Assembly: GCF_000153305.1 (NCBI RefSeq)
Contig: NZ_CH724108.1
Span: forward strand, 372,352 to 436,351
DNA: 64,000 bases
Origin: Oceanicola granulosus HTCC2516
GTDB lineage: Bacteria; Pseudomonadota; Alphaproteobacteria; Rhodobacterales; Rhodobacteraceae
Direction of reading: 5' to 3'
The stretch's first letter is position 1; every line of letters starts with the position of its first letter. This document shows, piece after piece, positions 1 to 7,922 of this stretch. Below the pieces are notes generated by a model. It was given only the letters and a program-made list of their open reading frames with translations, ran no database searches and had not been told where the DNA came from. The position numbers and the translations under genes are program-made.

Positions 1-268
1 TACGCCCCTTCTTGTACGATTTGTGCAAGCCCGGCGCGACGGCCTCCCACCCCACCTCGGCCAGCTCCCAGTCGGCGGCCGCCCTGCGCACCGACTCCAG
101 CGCGCTGCGGAAGGTGGCGATGCGATCGCGCACCTCGTCGCGCCTCGCGGCGGCGTCGCGGGCGTCGGCGAGCACGCGGCGCAGGCCGGCGAGGTCCGGC
201 GCGCCGTCGAGCGCGGCGAGGTGCCGGCCTACAGCGCGAGCCGGAACCGGGGCGCACGCGACGGCCAC
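1..268 (-). pseudogene. CHAD-domain fragment, 5'-truncated, runs off left edge
   Basis: Reading leftward, the frame gives a stretch matching the second half of a CHAD domain (a helical domain with basic residues that binds polyphosphate). It reads RHLAALDGAPDLAGL and later WELAEVGWEAVAPGL followed by HKSYKKGR, which fits the family pattern of a Trp, then GLxxxYxxGR. The first half of the domain (the LHxxRKxxKxxR helix and the RDA segment) should lie to the right, but that space is filled by a complete acetyltransferase gene in another frame. A GTG at 266-268 with GGGA upstream could start it, overlapping the end of the acetyltransferase, so a genuine short gene is not excluded. The C-terminal part is outside the window. 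CHAD identity is fairly clear; the broken status is inferred. Confidence 0.5.
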
Positions 269-705
269 AGCTCGAATCCCGCGGCCGGGTAGTAGGCCTG
301 CGCCTCCGGGTTGTCCGGGTGAGTCGCGACGACCAGCTGGCTCGCCCCCGCGTCCCGCGCCAGCACGACGGAGGCCTGCAGCAACGCCCGGCCCACCCCT
401 TGCCCGCGCGCCTCGGCGTCGACGTAGAGGTGGTGCAGCTCCATCCCGTGGCGCGCGCAGTGGAGACGCAGCAGCACCGAGAGCGCCGCGTAACCGCGAG
501 GCCGCCCCTCGAATTCGGCGATCAGCACCCGCAGCGGCGGCTCCGCGCCGGTGACGTCGGCGAACAGCTTGTCGCGGCTGTGGCCGGCGGCGTCGCCGTG
601 ATGCGCGGCGAGCGCGTGCACCATCCGGTCGAGCTCGGGCAGATCGGCATAGGCGAAGGGGCGGACCCGCAACTGGCGGGGCGGGGGCAGGGTGGTCTCG
701 GTCAT
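229..705 (-). CDS. GNAT family N-acetyltransferase
   Basis: 158-residue protein with the GNAT fold, expected to move an acetyl group from acetyl-CoA to an amine; the substrate is unknown. The acetyl-CoA pyrophosphate-binding motif is visible as DAEARGQGVGRALL, preceded by a strand that carries HHLYV and followed by the typical C-terminal AQAYYPAAGFE segment. The ATG at 703-705 is chosen because GGAG lies 7 nt upstream; an in-frame start 36 nt earlier would add a basic tail without a ribosome site. Full length for the family. It is transcribed away from the hairpin terminator at 746-765, so it probably has its own promoter. Confidence 0.85.
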   Translation of the reverse strand: MTETTLPPPRQLRVRPFAYADLPELDRMVHALAAHHGDAAGHSRDKLFADVTGAEPPLRVLIAEFEGRPRGYAALSVLLRLHCARHGMELHHLYVDAEARGQGVGRALLQASVVLARDAGASQLVVATHPDNPEAQAYYPAAGFELWPSRAPRFRLAL

Positions 706-745
706 CTCGCGTCTCCGGGCAGGCCGAAGGGCGGTGTCCACGAAA

Positions 746-765
746 AAGCCGCCCCGCGGCGGCTT
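746..765 (-). terminator. Rho-independent terminator of the ADH/enolase-superfamily unit
   Basis: Read leftward this is an 8-bp perfect stem (AAGCCGCC / GGCGGCTT) with a 4-nt loop. The stem ends in TT and runs on into TTTC, giving a short T-run. It sits downstream of the leftward gene pair ending at 927 and 41 nt before the start of the acetyltransferase gene, so it probably isolates the two. Confidence 0.6.
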
Positions 766-906
766 CGTTCAGGTCAAACGTCGTCCGCCGGCTCTAGTGG
801 GAGCCGGTAAAGTAGACGGTGCGGACGGTCTGGCGGGTCATGCGGCGGAGAGTAGGCGGCTGGGGGGCGGCGGGTCAACAGGAGGTGGCGTGAGGTCGGC
901 GCGGGG

Positions 907-927
907 GGGCGCAATGAATGCGCACCC
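907..927 (-). repeat. Stem-loop overlapping a stop codon, REP-like
   Basis: The sequence GCGCA-ATGAA-TGCGC forms a stem that can be extended with a bulged A into GG/CC pairs. It begins at the stop codon of the enolase-superfamily gene. Similar TGCGCATTCATTGCGC palindromes occur as dispersed intergenic elements in GC-rich proteobacteria; that link is from memory and untested. It could stabilise the 3' end of the transcript. Confidence 0.35.
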
Positions 928-2159
928 TACGGGTTGCGGACAGGGGCGCCGCCTTCGAAGAGGTTGTCCTCGTGATAGCTCACCGGGGCTTGGCTCATCT
1001 CGAGGTGCAGGCCATCGCCCTCGTAGGGGTGGGCGCGGGCGAGGTCCTCGTCGAAGGCGATGCCGAGGCCTGGCTCGTCGCCGATCTCGACGAAGCCGCC
1101 CTCGACGCGGATCGTGCCGCCGACGAGGCGGGAATGGAAGTCGGTCTCGATGGTTTCGGCCATCAGCAGGTTGGGGATGGCGGCGGCGAGCTGCAGGTTG
1201 GCGGCCCACTCGACCGGGCCGGCATAGAGGTGCGGCGCCATCTGCGCGCCGTGCTGCTCGGCGAGCACCGCGATCTTGCGCGCCTCCCAGAGCCCGCCGG
1301 CGCGCCCGAGGGCGGGCTGCAGGATGCGCGCCGCGCCCGCGCGCAGCACCGCGGCGAACTCGGACGCCGTCGTCAGCCGCTCGCCGGTGGCCACCGGCAC
1401 CCGCACCGCGCGCGCCACCTCGGCCATCGCGTCCGGATCGCCCGGCGGGACGGGCTCCTCGTACCAGAGCGGGTCGTAGGCCTCGAGCGCGCGGCCCAGG
1501 CGGATCGCGCCGGGCACGGAGAACTGGCCATGGGTGCCGAACAGCAGGTCGGCCCGGTCCTCCACCGCGTCGCGGATCGCCTCGCAGAAGGCCATGGAGC
1601 GCGAGATGTCGGACATCGCGGGCATGTGGCCGCCGCGGATCGTGTAGGAGCCGGCCGGGTCGAACTTGACCGCGGTGTAGCCGCGCCCGACCAGCTCGAG
1701 CGCCGACTCGGCGGCCATGTCGGGGTCGTTCCAGAAGGCGGGCAGGGGATGGTCGATGCCGGGATAGAGGTAGGAATAGCAGCGCACCCGCTCGTTGACG
1801 CGCCCGCCGAGCAGCGCGTGCACCGGCCGGCCGCGCGCCTTGCCGAGGATGTCCCAGCAGGCGATCTCCAGCCCCGAGAACGCGCCCATCACCGTCAGGT
1901 CGGGGCGCTGGGTGAAGCCCGCCGAGAGCACCCGGCGCAGCATCAGCTCGATGTTCTCGGGGTTCTCGCCCTCCATGTGGCGCGCGAAGACGTCCTCGAT
2001 CACCGCCCGCATCGCCTCGGGGCCGACGGTGGCGGCGTAGCATTCGCCGTAGCCGGTGATGCCGTCGTCGGTGGTCAGCCGGGGCACGATCCAGTAGCGC
2101 CCGCCCCAGCCCGGGCTGGGCGGGGCCACGACGAAGATTTCCAGATCCGCCAGTTTCAT
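927..2159 (-). CDS. Enolase-superfamily (mandelate racemase / muconate lactonizing family) enzyme, probable sugar-acid dehydratase
   Basis: 410 residues, the usual length. The N-terminal capping domain (about 1-125) starts MKLADLEIFVVAPPSPGWGG; the barrel follows. Active-site strands are recognisable: AVKFDPAG (strand 2 Lys), LLFGTHGQF (strand 3), WYEEP (strand 4 Glu), ATGERL (strand 5 Glu) and APHLYAGPVEWAANL (strand 7 His). These enzymes abstract a proton alpha to a carboxylate with Mg2+. The strand 3 position reads GTH rather than the more usual D-x-N or D-x-H, seen in some sugar-acid dehydratase-like subgroups. The ATG at 2157-2159 has GGGGAG upstream. It lies 65 nt behind an alcohol dehydrogenase on the same strand, suggesting a short catabolic operon for a sugar acid or polyol. 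The substrate cannot be told from sequence. Confidence 0.85.
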   Translation of the reverse strand: MKLADLEIFVVAPPSPGWGGRYWIVPRLTTDDGITGYGECYAATVGPEAMRAVIEDVFARHMEGENPENIELMLRRVLSAGFTQRPDLTVMGAFSGLEIACWDILGKARGRPVHALLGGRVNERVRCYSYLYPGIDHPLPAFWNDPDMAAESALELVGRGYTAVKFDPAGSYTIRGGHMPAMSDISRSMAFCEAIRDAVEDRADLLFGTHGQFSVPGAIRLGRALEAYDPLWYEEPVPPGDPDAMAEVARAVRVPVATGERLTTASEFAAVLRAGAARILQPALGRAGGLWEARKIAVLAEQHGAQMAPHLYAGPVEWAANLQLAAAIPNLLMAETIETDFHSRLVGGTIRVEGGFVEIGDEPGLGIAFDEDLARAHPYEGDGLHLEMSQAPVSYHEDNLFEGGAPVRNP

Positions 2160-2224
2160 GCGCGCGCTCCCCTGCCTTGCGGCGCCGACGACATCACGTC
2201 GGCGCCGGAGCGTCCAGTGCCGCC

Positions 2225-3307
2225 CTAGAAGACGATGACGTTGCGCCGGGCGCCGCCGGACTTGGTGTCGGCGATGGCCTCGTTGATCTCCTCGAGCCGC
2301 CATTGCCGCGAGACCAGCTCGTCGAGCTTGAGCCGGCCCTGCCCGTAGAGGTCGACGAGCCACGGGATGTCGCGCCGGATCACGGTGTCGCCCATCTTGG
2401 AGCCGATCATCGCCTGCCCGGCGGCGGCGATGTTGCCGGCCTCGTAGGTCGAGACCTTGCCGCTCGCGGGCATCCCGACCATCACCACCCGGCCGCCGGG
2501 GGCCAGGTAGTTGGGCGCGCTGTCGTAGGCGGCGGCGACGCCGACCGAGACGAAGACCGCGTCGACCCCGCGCCCGATCGCCGCGCGCACCCGCTGCCAG
2601 GGGGCCGGATCGGTGGCGAGGACGGTGTCGGTCGCGCCGAACTGGCGGGCGGCGTCGAGCTTTTCCGGCGCGAGGTCGACGGCGACGATGCGGCGGGCGC
2701 CGGCGATGCGGGCGCCCTGGATGGCGTTGAGCCCGACGCCGCCGGCGCCAATCACCAGCGCGTCCTCGCCGGGCCTGAGGCCCGCCGAGTTGACCACCGC
2801 GCCGACGCCGGTGACGACGCCGCAGGCCAGCAGCGCCGCCGGTCCCGGGGCGAGGTCGTCGCCGACGACGACCGCCTGACTCTGGTCGACCACCACCCGC
2901 TCGGCGAAGGCGCCGCAGTTCATCGCGGCCCAGAGCGGGTCGCCATCCGGCAGGGTCATGGGCGCCGGGGCGTCGCTGGTCGGGTCTTCGCAGAGGGTCG
3001 GGCGGCCGCTGCCGCACTGGGCGCAGGTCCGGCAGGCGCGGATCAGCGTCACCACGACCCGGTCGCCCTCGCGCAGGCCGGTGACGCCGGGGCCGATTGC
3101 CGTGATGCGGCCCGCCGCCTCGTGGCCGTAGACCGCCGGCAGCGGGCCGCCCCAGGCGCCGTCGGCGTAGGAGATGTCGGAGTGGCAGATCGCCACCGCC
3201 TCGAGCGCGACCTCGATCTCGCCGGCGACGGGGGCGCGCAGCTCGACATCCTCGATGGTGAGCGGCGCCCCGAACGCCCGGCAGATCGCGGCTTTGACTT
3301 TGGTCAT
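2225..3307 (-). CDS. Zinc-dependent alcohol dehydrogenase (medium-chain MDR family)
   Basis: 360 residues. Catalytic zinc ligands are visible in AICHSD and YGHEAAG. The structural-zinc lobe has four cysteines in CRTCAQCGSGRPTLC. The nucleotide-binding glycine motif is GAGGVGLNAI, and the following strand ends IVAVDLAPEKL, where the acidic residue points to NAD rather than NADP. It is closest in general pattern to class III-like ADHs; the substrate is unknown. The start is set by AGGAGGTG 5 nt before the ATG at 3305-3307. First gene of the leftward pair with the enolase-superfamily enzyme, so the two probably oxidise and then dehydrate the same carbohydrate or a related one. Confidence 0.9.
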   Translation of the reverse strand: MTKVKAAICRAFGAPLTIEDVELRAPVAGEIEVALEAVAICHSDISYADGAWGGPLPAVYGHEAAGRITAIGPGVTGLREGDRVVVTLIRACRTCAQCGSGRPTLCEDPTSDAPAPMTLPDGDPLWAAMNCGAFAERVVVDQSQAVVVGDDLAPGPAALLACGVVTGVGAVVNSAGLRPGEDALVIGAGGVGLNAIQGARIAGARRIVAVDLAPEKLDAARQFGATDTVLATDPAPWQRVRAAIGRGVDAVFVSVGVAAAYDSAPNYLAPGGRVVMVGMPASGKVSTYEAGNIAAAGQAMIGSKMGDTVIRRDIPWLVDLYGQGRLKLDELVSRQWRLEEINEAIADTKSGGARRNVIVF

Positions 3308-3406
3308 CAAGCACCTCCTCGCGCCACCATCCGCGCCCGGCGGGGGGGATCTGGCTCGTTTGCGACAGGTGCGCGCCGGTCTGCGGCGTGTTGGGGGGCC
3401 GGTCGG

Positions 3407-4012
3407 GCGCGGGACAAGGCCGCAGGCCGCCGCGCCCTCGCCGGGCCGCCCCCACGGCTCGGCGATCGTTGACCGTTGGCGCATCGCTCAGAGCGAGTGC
3501 GGCAGCTTCGGGTATAAACCGCCTACCACGACCGGTGGATCGCCTGTCCGCGGCCCGGCGAGGACACGGCTTGCGCTTTGCTCCGAAGCGAAGGGCGAGC
3601 TGTGCCGGGCGCGGGACGAGGCCGCAGGCCGCCGCGCCCTCGCCGGGCCGCCCCCACGGCCCGGCGAACATCAGCCGTCAGCACATCGCTCGGAGCTGTT
3701 GCGGCAGCTCCGGTCATCAAGCGCCTACCACGGCCGGCGGATCGCCGGGCCGCGGCCCGTCGGGGGCGCGGCTTGCGCTTTGCTCCGGAGCGAAGGGCGA
3801 GCTGTGCCGGGCGCGGGACGAGGCCGCAGGCTGCCGCGCCCTCGCCGGGCCGCCCGCACGGCCGGCGAACGATTGCCGTCAGCGCACCGTGCGGAGCTCT
3901 TGCGGCAGCTCCGGGCATCAAGCGCCTACCACGGCCGGCGGATCGCCGGATCGCGGCCCGTCGAGGGCGCGGCTTTCGCGCTGCTCCGGGGCGAGAGTTC
4001 GAGCTGGACTGG
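3407..4012. repeat. Three tandem copies of a 202-bp intergenic repeat
   Basis: Copies begin at 3407, 3609 and 3811 with GCGCGGGAC(A/G)AGGCCGCAGG and repeat at exactly 202 bp; the third decays after about 3990. Copy 1 is more diverged than copies 2 and 3. Each copy contains a stem-loop; in copy 2 it is CGGAGCTG-TTGCGG-CAGCTCCG. Open frames run through the array on both strands, but 202 is not a multiple of three, so every copy shifts frame. This argues against a protein repeat. The array fills the gap between the divergent ADH and liv units. Function unknown. Confidence 0.85.
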
Positions 4013-4103
4013 GCCGCGCCCCTCTCGTCCACGGCCGACCTCCCTCAGCACCTCGAGCAGCGCCGCGCGCTCGGCGCCACTCGCCGGGCGCGGAGGCAGC
4101 GCG

Positions 4104-4132
4104 TTGACATGAACACTGATTCATGTTTCATA
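4104..4132 (+). promoter_or_regulatory. Candidate promoter with overlapping operator for the liv-type operon
   Basis: TTGACA at 4104-4109 matches a -35 box. A perfect inverted repeat ACATGAA-N6-TTCATGT (4107-4126) overlaps it and fills the spacer up to a weak -10 region (TTCATA at 4127). A dyad of this size sitting across the promoter suits a TetR- or GntR-type repressor. The binding-protein gene starts 35-60 nt downstream. No regulator gene is in the immediate neighbourhood. Confidence 0.5.
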
Positions 4133-4166
4133 TCGGGCGAATTTGGAGGATTGGGAGGATCCGAAG

Positions 4167-5351
4167 ATGACGCCTATGACCAAGCTCGCAACGCTGGCGG
4201 GGCTGATGCTCTGCACCACCGCCGCGAGCGCCGACATCCGCATCGCGCATGTCTACGGCAAGACCGGGGCGCTCGAGGCCTATGCCGAGCAGAGCCACAT
4301 CGGGCTGATGCTGGGGCTCGAATACGCCACCGACGGCACCATGGAGATCGACGGCGAGCCGATCGAGGTGCTCGAGTTCGACACCCAGCTCGACCCGGCC
4401 ATCGGCCGCGCCGCGCTGGCCGAGGCCTACGGCGACGCCGACGCCCACATCGCGGTCGGGCCGGTCTCGTCGGGGGTCGCGCTGGCGATGCTGCCGGTGG
4501 CCGAGGAATACGAGCGGATCCTGATCGTCGAGCCCGCCGTCGCCGACAGCATCACCGGCGAGAACTGGAACCGCTACATCTTCCGCACCGGCCGCAACTC
4601 GAGTCAGGACGCCATCTCCAACGCCGTGGCGCTGGGCGGCGAAGACGTGGCCATCGCCACGCTGGCGCAGGACTACGCCTTCGGCCGCGACGGCGTCGCC
4701 GCGTTCCGCGAGGCGCTCGACGGCACCGGCGCCGAGATCGTGCACGAGGAATACGTCCCCACCGACACCACCGACTTCACCGCCGCGGCCGAGCGGATCT
4801 TCCAGGCGATGGAGGGCGTCGAGGCCGAGGACAAGAAGCTGTTCATCATCTGGGCCGGCGGCGGCAATCCGATGAGCGCGATCAACGCGATGGACCCCTC
4901 GCGCTTCGACGTCGAGATCGCCACCGGCGGCAACATCCTCGCCGCGCTCACCGCCTACAAGGAACTGCCCGGCCTCGAGGGCGCGACCTACTACTACTAC
5001 GAGATCCCGCAGAACCCGGTGAACGACTGGCTCGTCGAGCAGCATTTCGACCGCTACGACAGCCCGCCCGACTTCTTCACCGCCGGCGGCATGGCGGCGG
5101 GCATCGCGGTGGTCGAGGCGATCCGCGAGGCGGGCGGCGCCGTCGACACCGAGGCGCTGATCGAGGCGATGGAGGGCATGGAGTGGGAGACGCCCAAGGG
5201 TACGATGCGCTTCCGCCCCGAAGACCACCAGGCGCTGCAATCCATGTACCACTTCACCACCGAGGTGCAGGAGGGCAAGGATTACGGCGTCCCGGTGCTG
5301 GTGCGCGAGCTCGGCATCGACGACATGGACATCCCCGTCCGCAACCAGTGA
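4167..5351 (+). CDS. Branched-chain amino-acid-type ABC transporter, substrate-binding protein
   Basis: 394 residues. The N-terminus is a Sec signal peptide (MTPMTKLATLAGLMLC..., cleavage likely after ASA before DIRIAHVYG). The rest is a type I periplasmic binding protein of the LivJ/amide-binding family, with the characteristic IAVGPVSSGVALAMLPVAEEY and NRYIFRTGRNSSQDA segments. The ATG at 4167 is preferred because GGAGGAT precedes it closely; an in-frame TTG at 4143 lies inside the ribosome-site region. It heads an operon with two ATPases and two permeases. The cargo may be an amino acid, amide or small aromatic; binding proteins of this family are too diverse to say. Confidence 0.9.
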   Translation: MTPMTKLATLAGLMLCTTAASADIRIAHVYGKTGALEAYAEQSHIGLMLGLEYATDGTMEIDGEPIEVLEFDTQLDPAIGRAALAEAYGDADAHIAVGPVSSGVALAMLPVAEEYERILIVEPAVADSITGENWNRYIFRTGRNSSQDAISNAVALGGEDVAIATLAQDYAFGRDGVAAFREALDGTGAEIVHEEYVPTDTTDFTAAAERIFQAMEGVEAEDKKLFIIWAGGGNPMSAINAMDPSRFDVEIATGGNILAALTAYKELPGLEGATYYYYEIPQNPVNDWLVEQHFDRYDSPPDFFTAGGMAAGIAVVEAIREAGGAVDTEALIEAMEGMEWETPKGTMRFRPEDHQALQSMYHFTTEVQEGKDYGVPVLVRELGIDDMDIPVRNQ

Positions 5352-5411
5352 CGGCAGACGGGGCGGCCCCGCGCCGCCCCGCGCCCCTCTCCCTCAGCCG
5401 GACATGACGCA

Positions 5412-6176
5412 ATGAGCCAGACGCTTCTGGAGACAGCCGGACTCACGGTCCGCTTCGGCGGCCACGTGGCCGTGGACGCGGTGAGCTGCGCCTTTCGCGC
5501 CGGCGAGCTGACGGCCATCGTCGGCCCCAACGGCGCCGGCAAGACGACCTACTTCAACCTGATCTCCGGCCAGATCGCCGCGAGCTCCGGGACCGTCACC
5601 CTCGCGGGGCAGGACATCTCGCGCCTCTCCGTCGCCGCCCGCTGCGAACGCGGGCTGGGGCGGGCCTTCCAGCTGACCAACCTGTTCCCCAACCTCACCG
5701 TGCTGGAAAACGTCCGGCTCGTGATCCAGGGCCGGCGGGGCCGGGGGTTCAGCCTGTTCTCCATGGCGAGCGCCGAGTTCGAGCTGACCGACGCGGCGCT
5801 CGTGGTCCTCGAGCGGGTGCGGCTCGACCGGCTGCGCGATCACAAGGTCGCCGAGCTCAGCCACGGCAACCAGCGCAAGCTGGAGGTGGCGATGCTGATC
5901 GCGCTCGAGCCGAAGGTCTACATGTTCGACGAGCCCACCGCCGGAATGAGCGTCGACGAGGCGCCGGTGGTGCTCGACCTGATCGCCGAGCTCAAGCGCG
6001 ACAGCGACGCCACGATCCTGCTCGTCGAGCACAAGATGGACGTGATCCGCACCCTCGCCGACCGCATCGTCGTGCTCCACAACGGCGCCCTCGCCGCCGA
6101 CGGGCCGCCGGCGGAGGTGATGGCGTCGGACATTGTGCAGGAGGCCTACATGGGCCGGGAGCTCGAGGATGTCTGA
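5412..6176 (+). CDS. livG: Branched-chain amino-acid-type ABC transporter ATPase (LivG type)
   Basis: 254-residue cytoplasmic ATPase that powers uptake with its partner encoded directly downstream. Walker A GPNGAGKT (38-45), Q-loop region GRAFQLTNLFPNLTV (84-98), signature LSHGNQRKLE (149-158), Walker B VYMFDEP (169-175) and the H-loop His (207) in LLVEHKMD are all intact. The signature LSHGNQ is the usual LivG-type variant of LSGGQ. The stop overlaps the next start by 8 nt, indicating translational coupling. The symbol denotes the family role only. Confidence 0.92.
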   Translation: MSQTLLETAGLTVRFGGHVAVDAVSCAFRAGELTAIVGPNGAGKTTYFNLISGQIAASSGTVTLAGQDISRLSVAARCERGLGRAFQLTNLFPNLTVLENVRLVIQGRRGRGFSLFSMASAEFELTDAALVVLERVRLDRLRDHKVAELSHGNQRKLEVAMLIALEPKVYMFDEPTAGMSVDEAPVVLDLIAELKRDSDATILLVEHKMDVIRTLADRIVVLHNGALAADGPPAEVMASDIVQEAYMGRELEDV

Positions 6177-6894
6177 GCCGATCCTGCAGCTCACCGGCGT
6201 CGAGACCGACATCGCGCAGTATCACATCCTCCAGGGCGTCGACCTCGCCGTGCCGGCCGGGCAGGTGACGATGCTGCTCGGGCGCAACGGCGTCGGCAAG
6301 ACCACGACGCTGAAGACGATCATGGGCCACTGGCGCGCCCGCGCCGGGGCGATCCGCTTTGCCGGCGAGGACATCACCGCGCTGCCGACCCCGGCCCGGG
6401 CGCGGGCGGGGATCGGCTTCGTGCCCGAGGACATGGGCATCTTCACCGACCTGACGGTGGAGGAGAACATGATCCTCGCCGCCGCCTCCGGCCCGCTCGA
6501 GCCGGCCCGGCTCGAGGCGGTGTTCGCCGCCTTCCCGCCGCTGCGGACCTTCTGGAAGAGCGAGGCCGGCAACCTCTCGGGGGGCCAGAAGCAGATGCTC
6601 TCCATCGCCCGCGTCATGGCCGAGGAGCGCCGGCTCTACCTGATCGACGAGCCCACCAAGGGCCTCGCCCCGGCCATCGTCTCGACCATGGCCCGCGCCC
6701 TGCGTGAGCTGAAGGCGGCCGGCGCCTCGATCCTGCTGGTCGAGCAGAACTTCGCGGTGGCCCGCGCGCTCGGCGACAGCGCGGCGGTCATGGACGACGG
6801 CCGCATCGTCTGGACCGGCGCGATGGCCGAGCTCGCTGCCGACGCCGCGCTGCAGGAGCGGCTGATGGGCCTGAGCATGGAGACTGCCCGATGA
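6169..6894 (+). CDS. livF: Branched-chain amino-acid-type ABC transporter ATPase (LivF type)
   Basis: 241 residues from the ATG inside the end of livG (GAGGATG gives both the ribosome site and the start). Walker A GRNGVGKT (38-45), signature LSGGQKQM (136-143), Walker B LYLIDEP (156-162), and a C-terminal VEQNFAVA segment typical of LivF. Pairs with the LivG-type subunit to form the heterodimeric motor under the LivH/LivM permeases. The next gene begins in the ATGA overlap at 6891. Confidence 0.92.
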   Translation: MSEPILQLTGVETDIAQYHILQGVDLAVPAGQVTMLLGRNGVGKTTTLKTIMGHWRARAGAIRFAGEDITALPTPARARAGIGFVPEDMGIFTDLTVEENMILAAASGPLEPARLEAVFAAFPPLRTFWKSEAGNLSGGQKQMLSIARVMAEERRLYLIDEPTKGLAPAIVSTMARALRELKAAGASILLVEQNFAVARALGDSAAVMDDGRIVWTGAMAELAADAALQERLMGLSMETAR

Positions 6895-7922
6895 GCGTCG
6901 CCCCCGACCACACGCCCCGCATGGAACGCCTGCGCCCCGCCGAGCGGCTCGGGCAGGCGGCGCCCTACCTGCTGGTGCCGGTGCTGGTGCTGCTCGGCTG
7001 GCTCGCCATCGGCTCGCCCTCGTCGTGGCTGACGCTGACCGTGTCGGGGCTGGCGATGGGGATGATGATCTTCGTCATGGCCTCGGGGCTGACGCTGGTC
7101 TTCGGGCTGATGGACGTGATCAACTTCGGCCACGGCGCCTTCATCTCGCTCGGCGCCTTCCTCGGCATCTCGGTGCTGCTGGCGCTGCCCGGCTGGACCG
7201 CCGCCGACAGCCTGGCGCTCAACCTCACCGCCGTCCTGCTCGCCATCGCGGTGGCGATGGTGCTGACCGGGCTGGTGGGCTGGGGCTTCGAGCGGGTCAT
7301 CGTGCGCCCGGTCTACGGCGCGCACCTCAAGCAGATCCTCGTCACCGTGGGCGGGCTGATCGTGATCGAGCAGCTCATCCACGTCATCTGGGGGCCGGAC
7401 GAGATCTTCCTCACCCGCCCCGAGGCGCTGAAGGGGGCCGTGACCTTCGCGGGCGCGGCGCTCGAGAAGTACCGCATCCTCGCCGTCGGCTTCGGCCTCG
7501 TCATCTTCGTCGCCATGCGCCTTGTGCTGCGGCGCACCAAGATCGGGCTGATCGTGCGCGCGGGGGTGCAGAACGGCGAGATGGTCGAGACGCTCGGCTA
7601 CCGGCTGCGGCTCGTCTTCATCGGCGTCTTCATCGCCGGCTCGGCGCTGGCGGGGCTCGGCGGGGTGATGTGGGCGCTCTACCAGGAGGTCATCACCGCC
7701 GGCATGGGCGAGCGGATGATGATCCTCGTCTTCATCGTCGTCATCATCGGCGGCCTCGGCTCGGTGGAGGGCGCGTTCATCGGCGCGCTGCTGGTGGGGC
7801 TCCTGCAGAACTACGTCGCCTTCCTCGAGCCCAAGCTGGCGCTGGTCAGCAACATCGGCCTGATGACGGCGATCCTGATGTGGCGCCCGCAGGGGATGAT
7901 GCCCGTGGTGAAGGCAAAGTGA
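6891..7922 (+). CDS. livH: Branched-chain amino-acid-type ABC transporter permease (LivH type)
   Basis: 343-residue inner-membrane permease with about eight hydrophobic helices. The family segments LTLVFGLMDVINFGHGAFISLGAF and, near the C-terminus, VVIIGGLGSVEGAFIGALLVGL are clear. Starts in the ATGA overlap with the ATPase gene. Its stop TGA overlaps the next start by one base (TGATG), so all five transport genes are tightly coupled. Confidence 0.92.
   Translation: MSVAPDHTPRMERLRPAERLGQAAPYLLVPVLVLLGWLAIGSPSSWLTLTVSGLAMGMMIFVMASGLTLVFGLMDVINFGHGAFISLGAFLGISVLLALPGWTAADSLALNLTAVLLAIAVAMVLTGLVGWGFERVIVRPVYGAHLKQILVTVGGLIVIEQLIHVIWGPDEIFLTRPEALKGAVTFAGAALEKYRILAVGFGLVIFVAMRLVLRRTKIGLIVRAGVQNGEMVETLGYRLRLVFIGVFIAGSALAGLGGVMWALYQEVITAGMGERMMILVFIVVIIGGLGSVEGAFIGALLVGLLQNYVAFLEPKLALVSNIGLMTAILMWRPQGMMPVVKAK

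Noticed and set aside
927-3671. A single 914-residue fusion of the ADH region and the enolase-superfamily enzyme
   Set aside because: Only the last 410 residues are real protein. The rest is an out-of-frame reading of the ADH gene and repeat sequence, while the ADH has its own frame with a strong ribosome site.
3174-4112. Open frames on both strands through the 202-bp repeats
   Set aside because: The period is not a multiple of three, so copies are read in different frames. The products are Arg/Pro/Ala-rich and have no domain.
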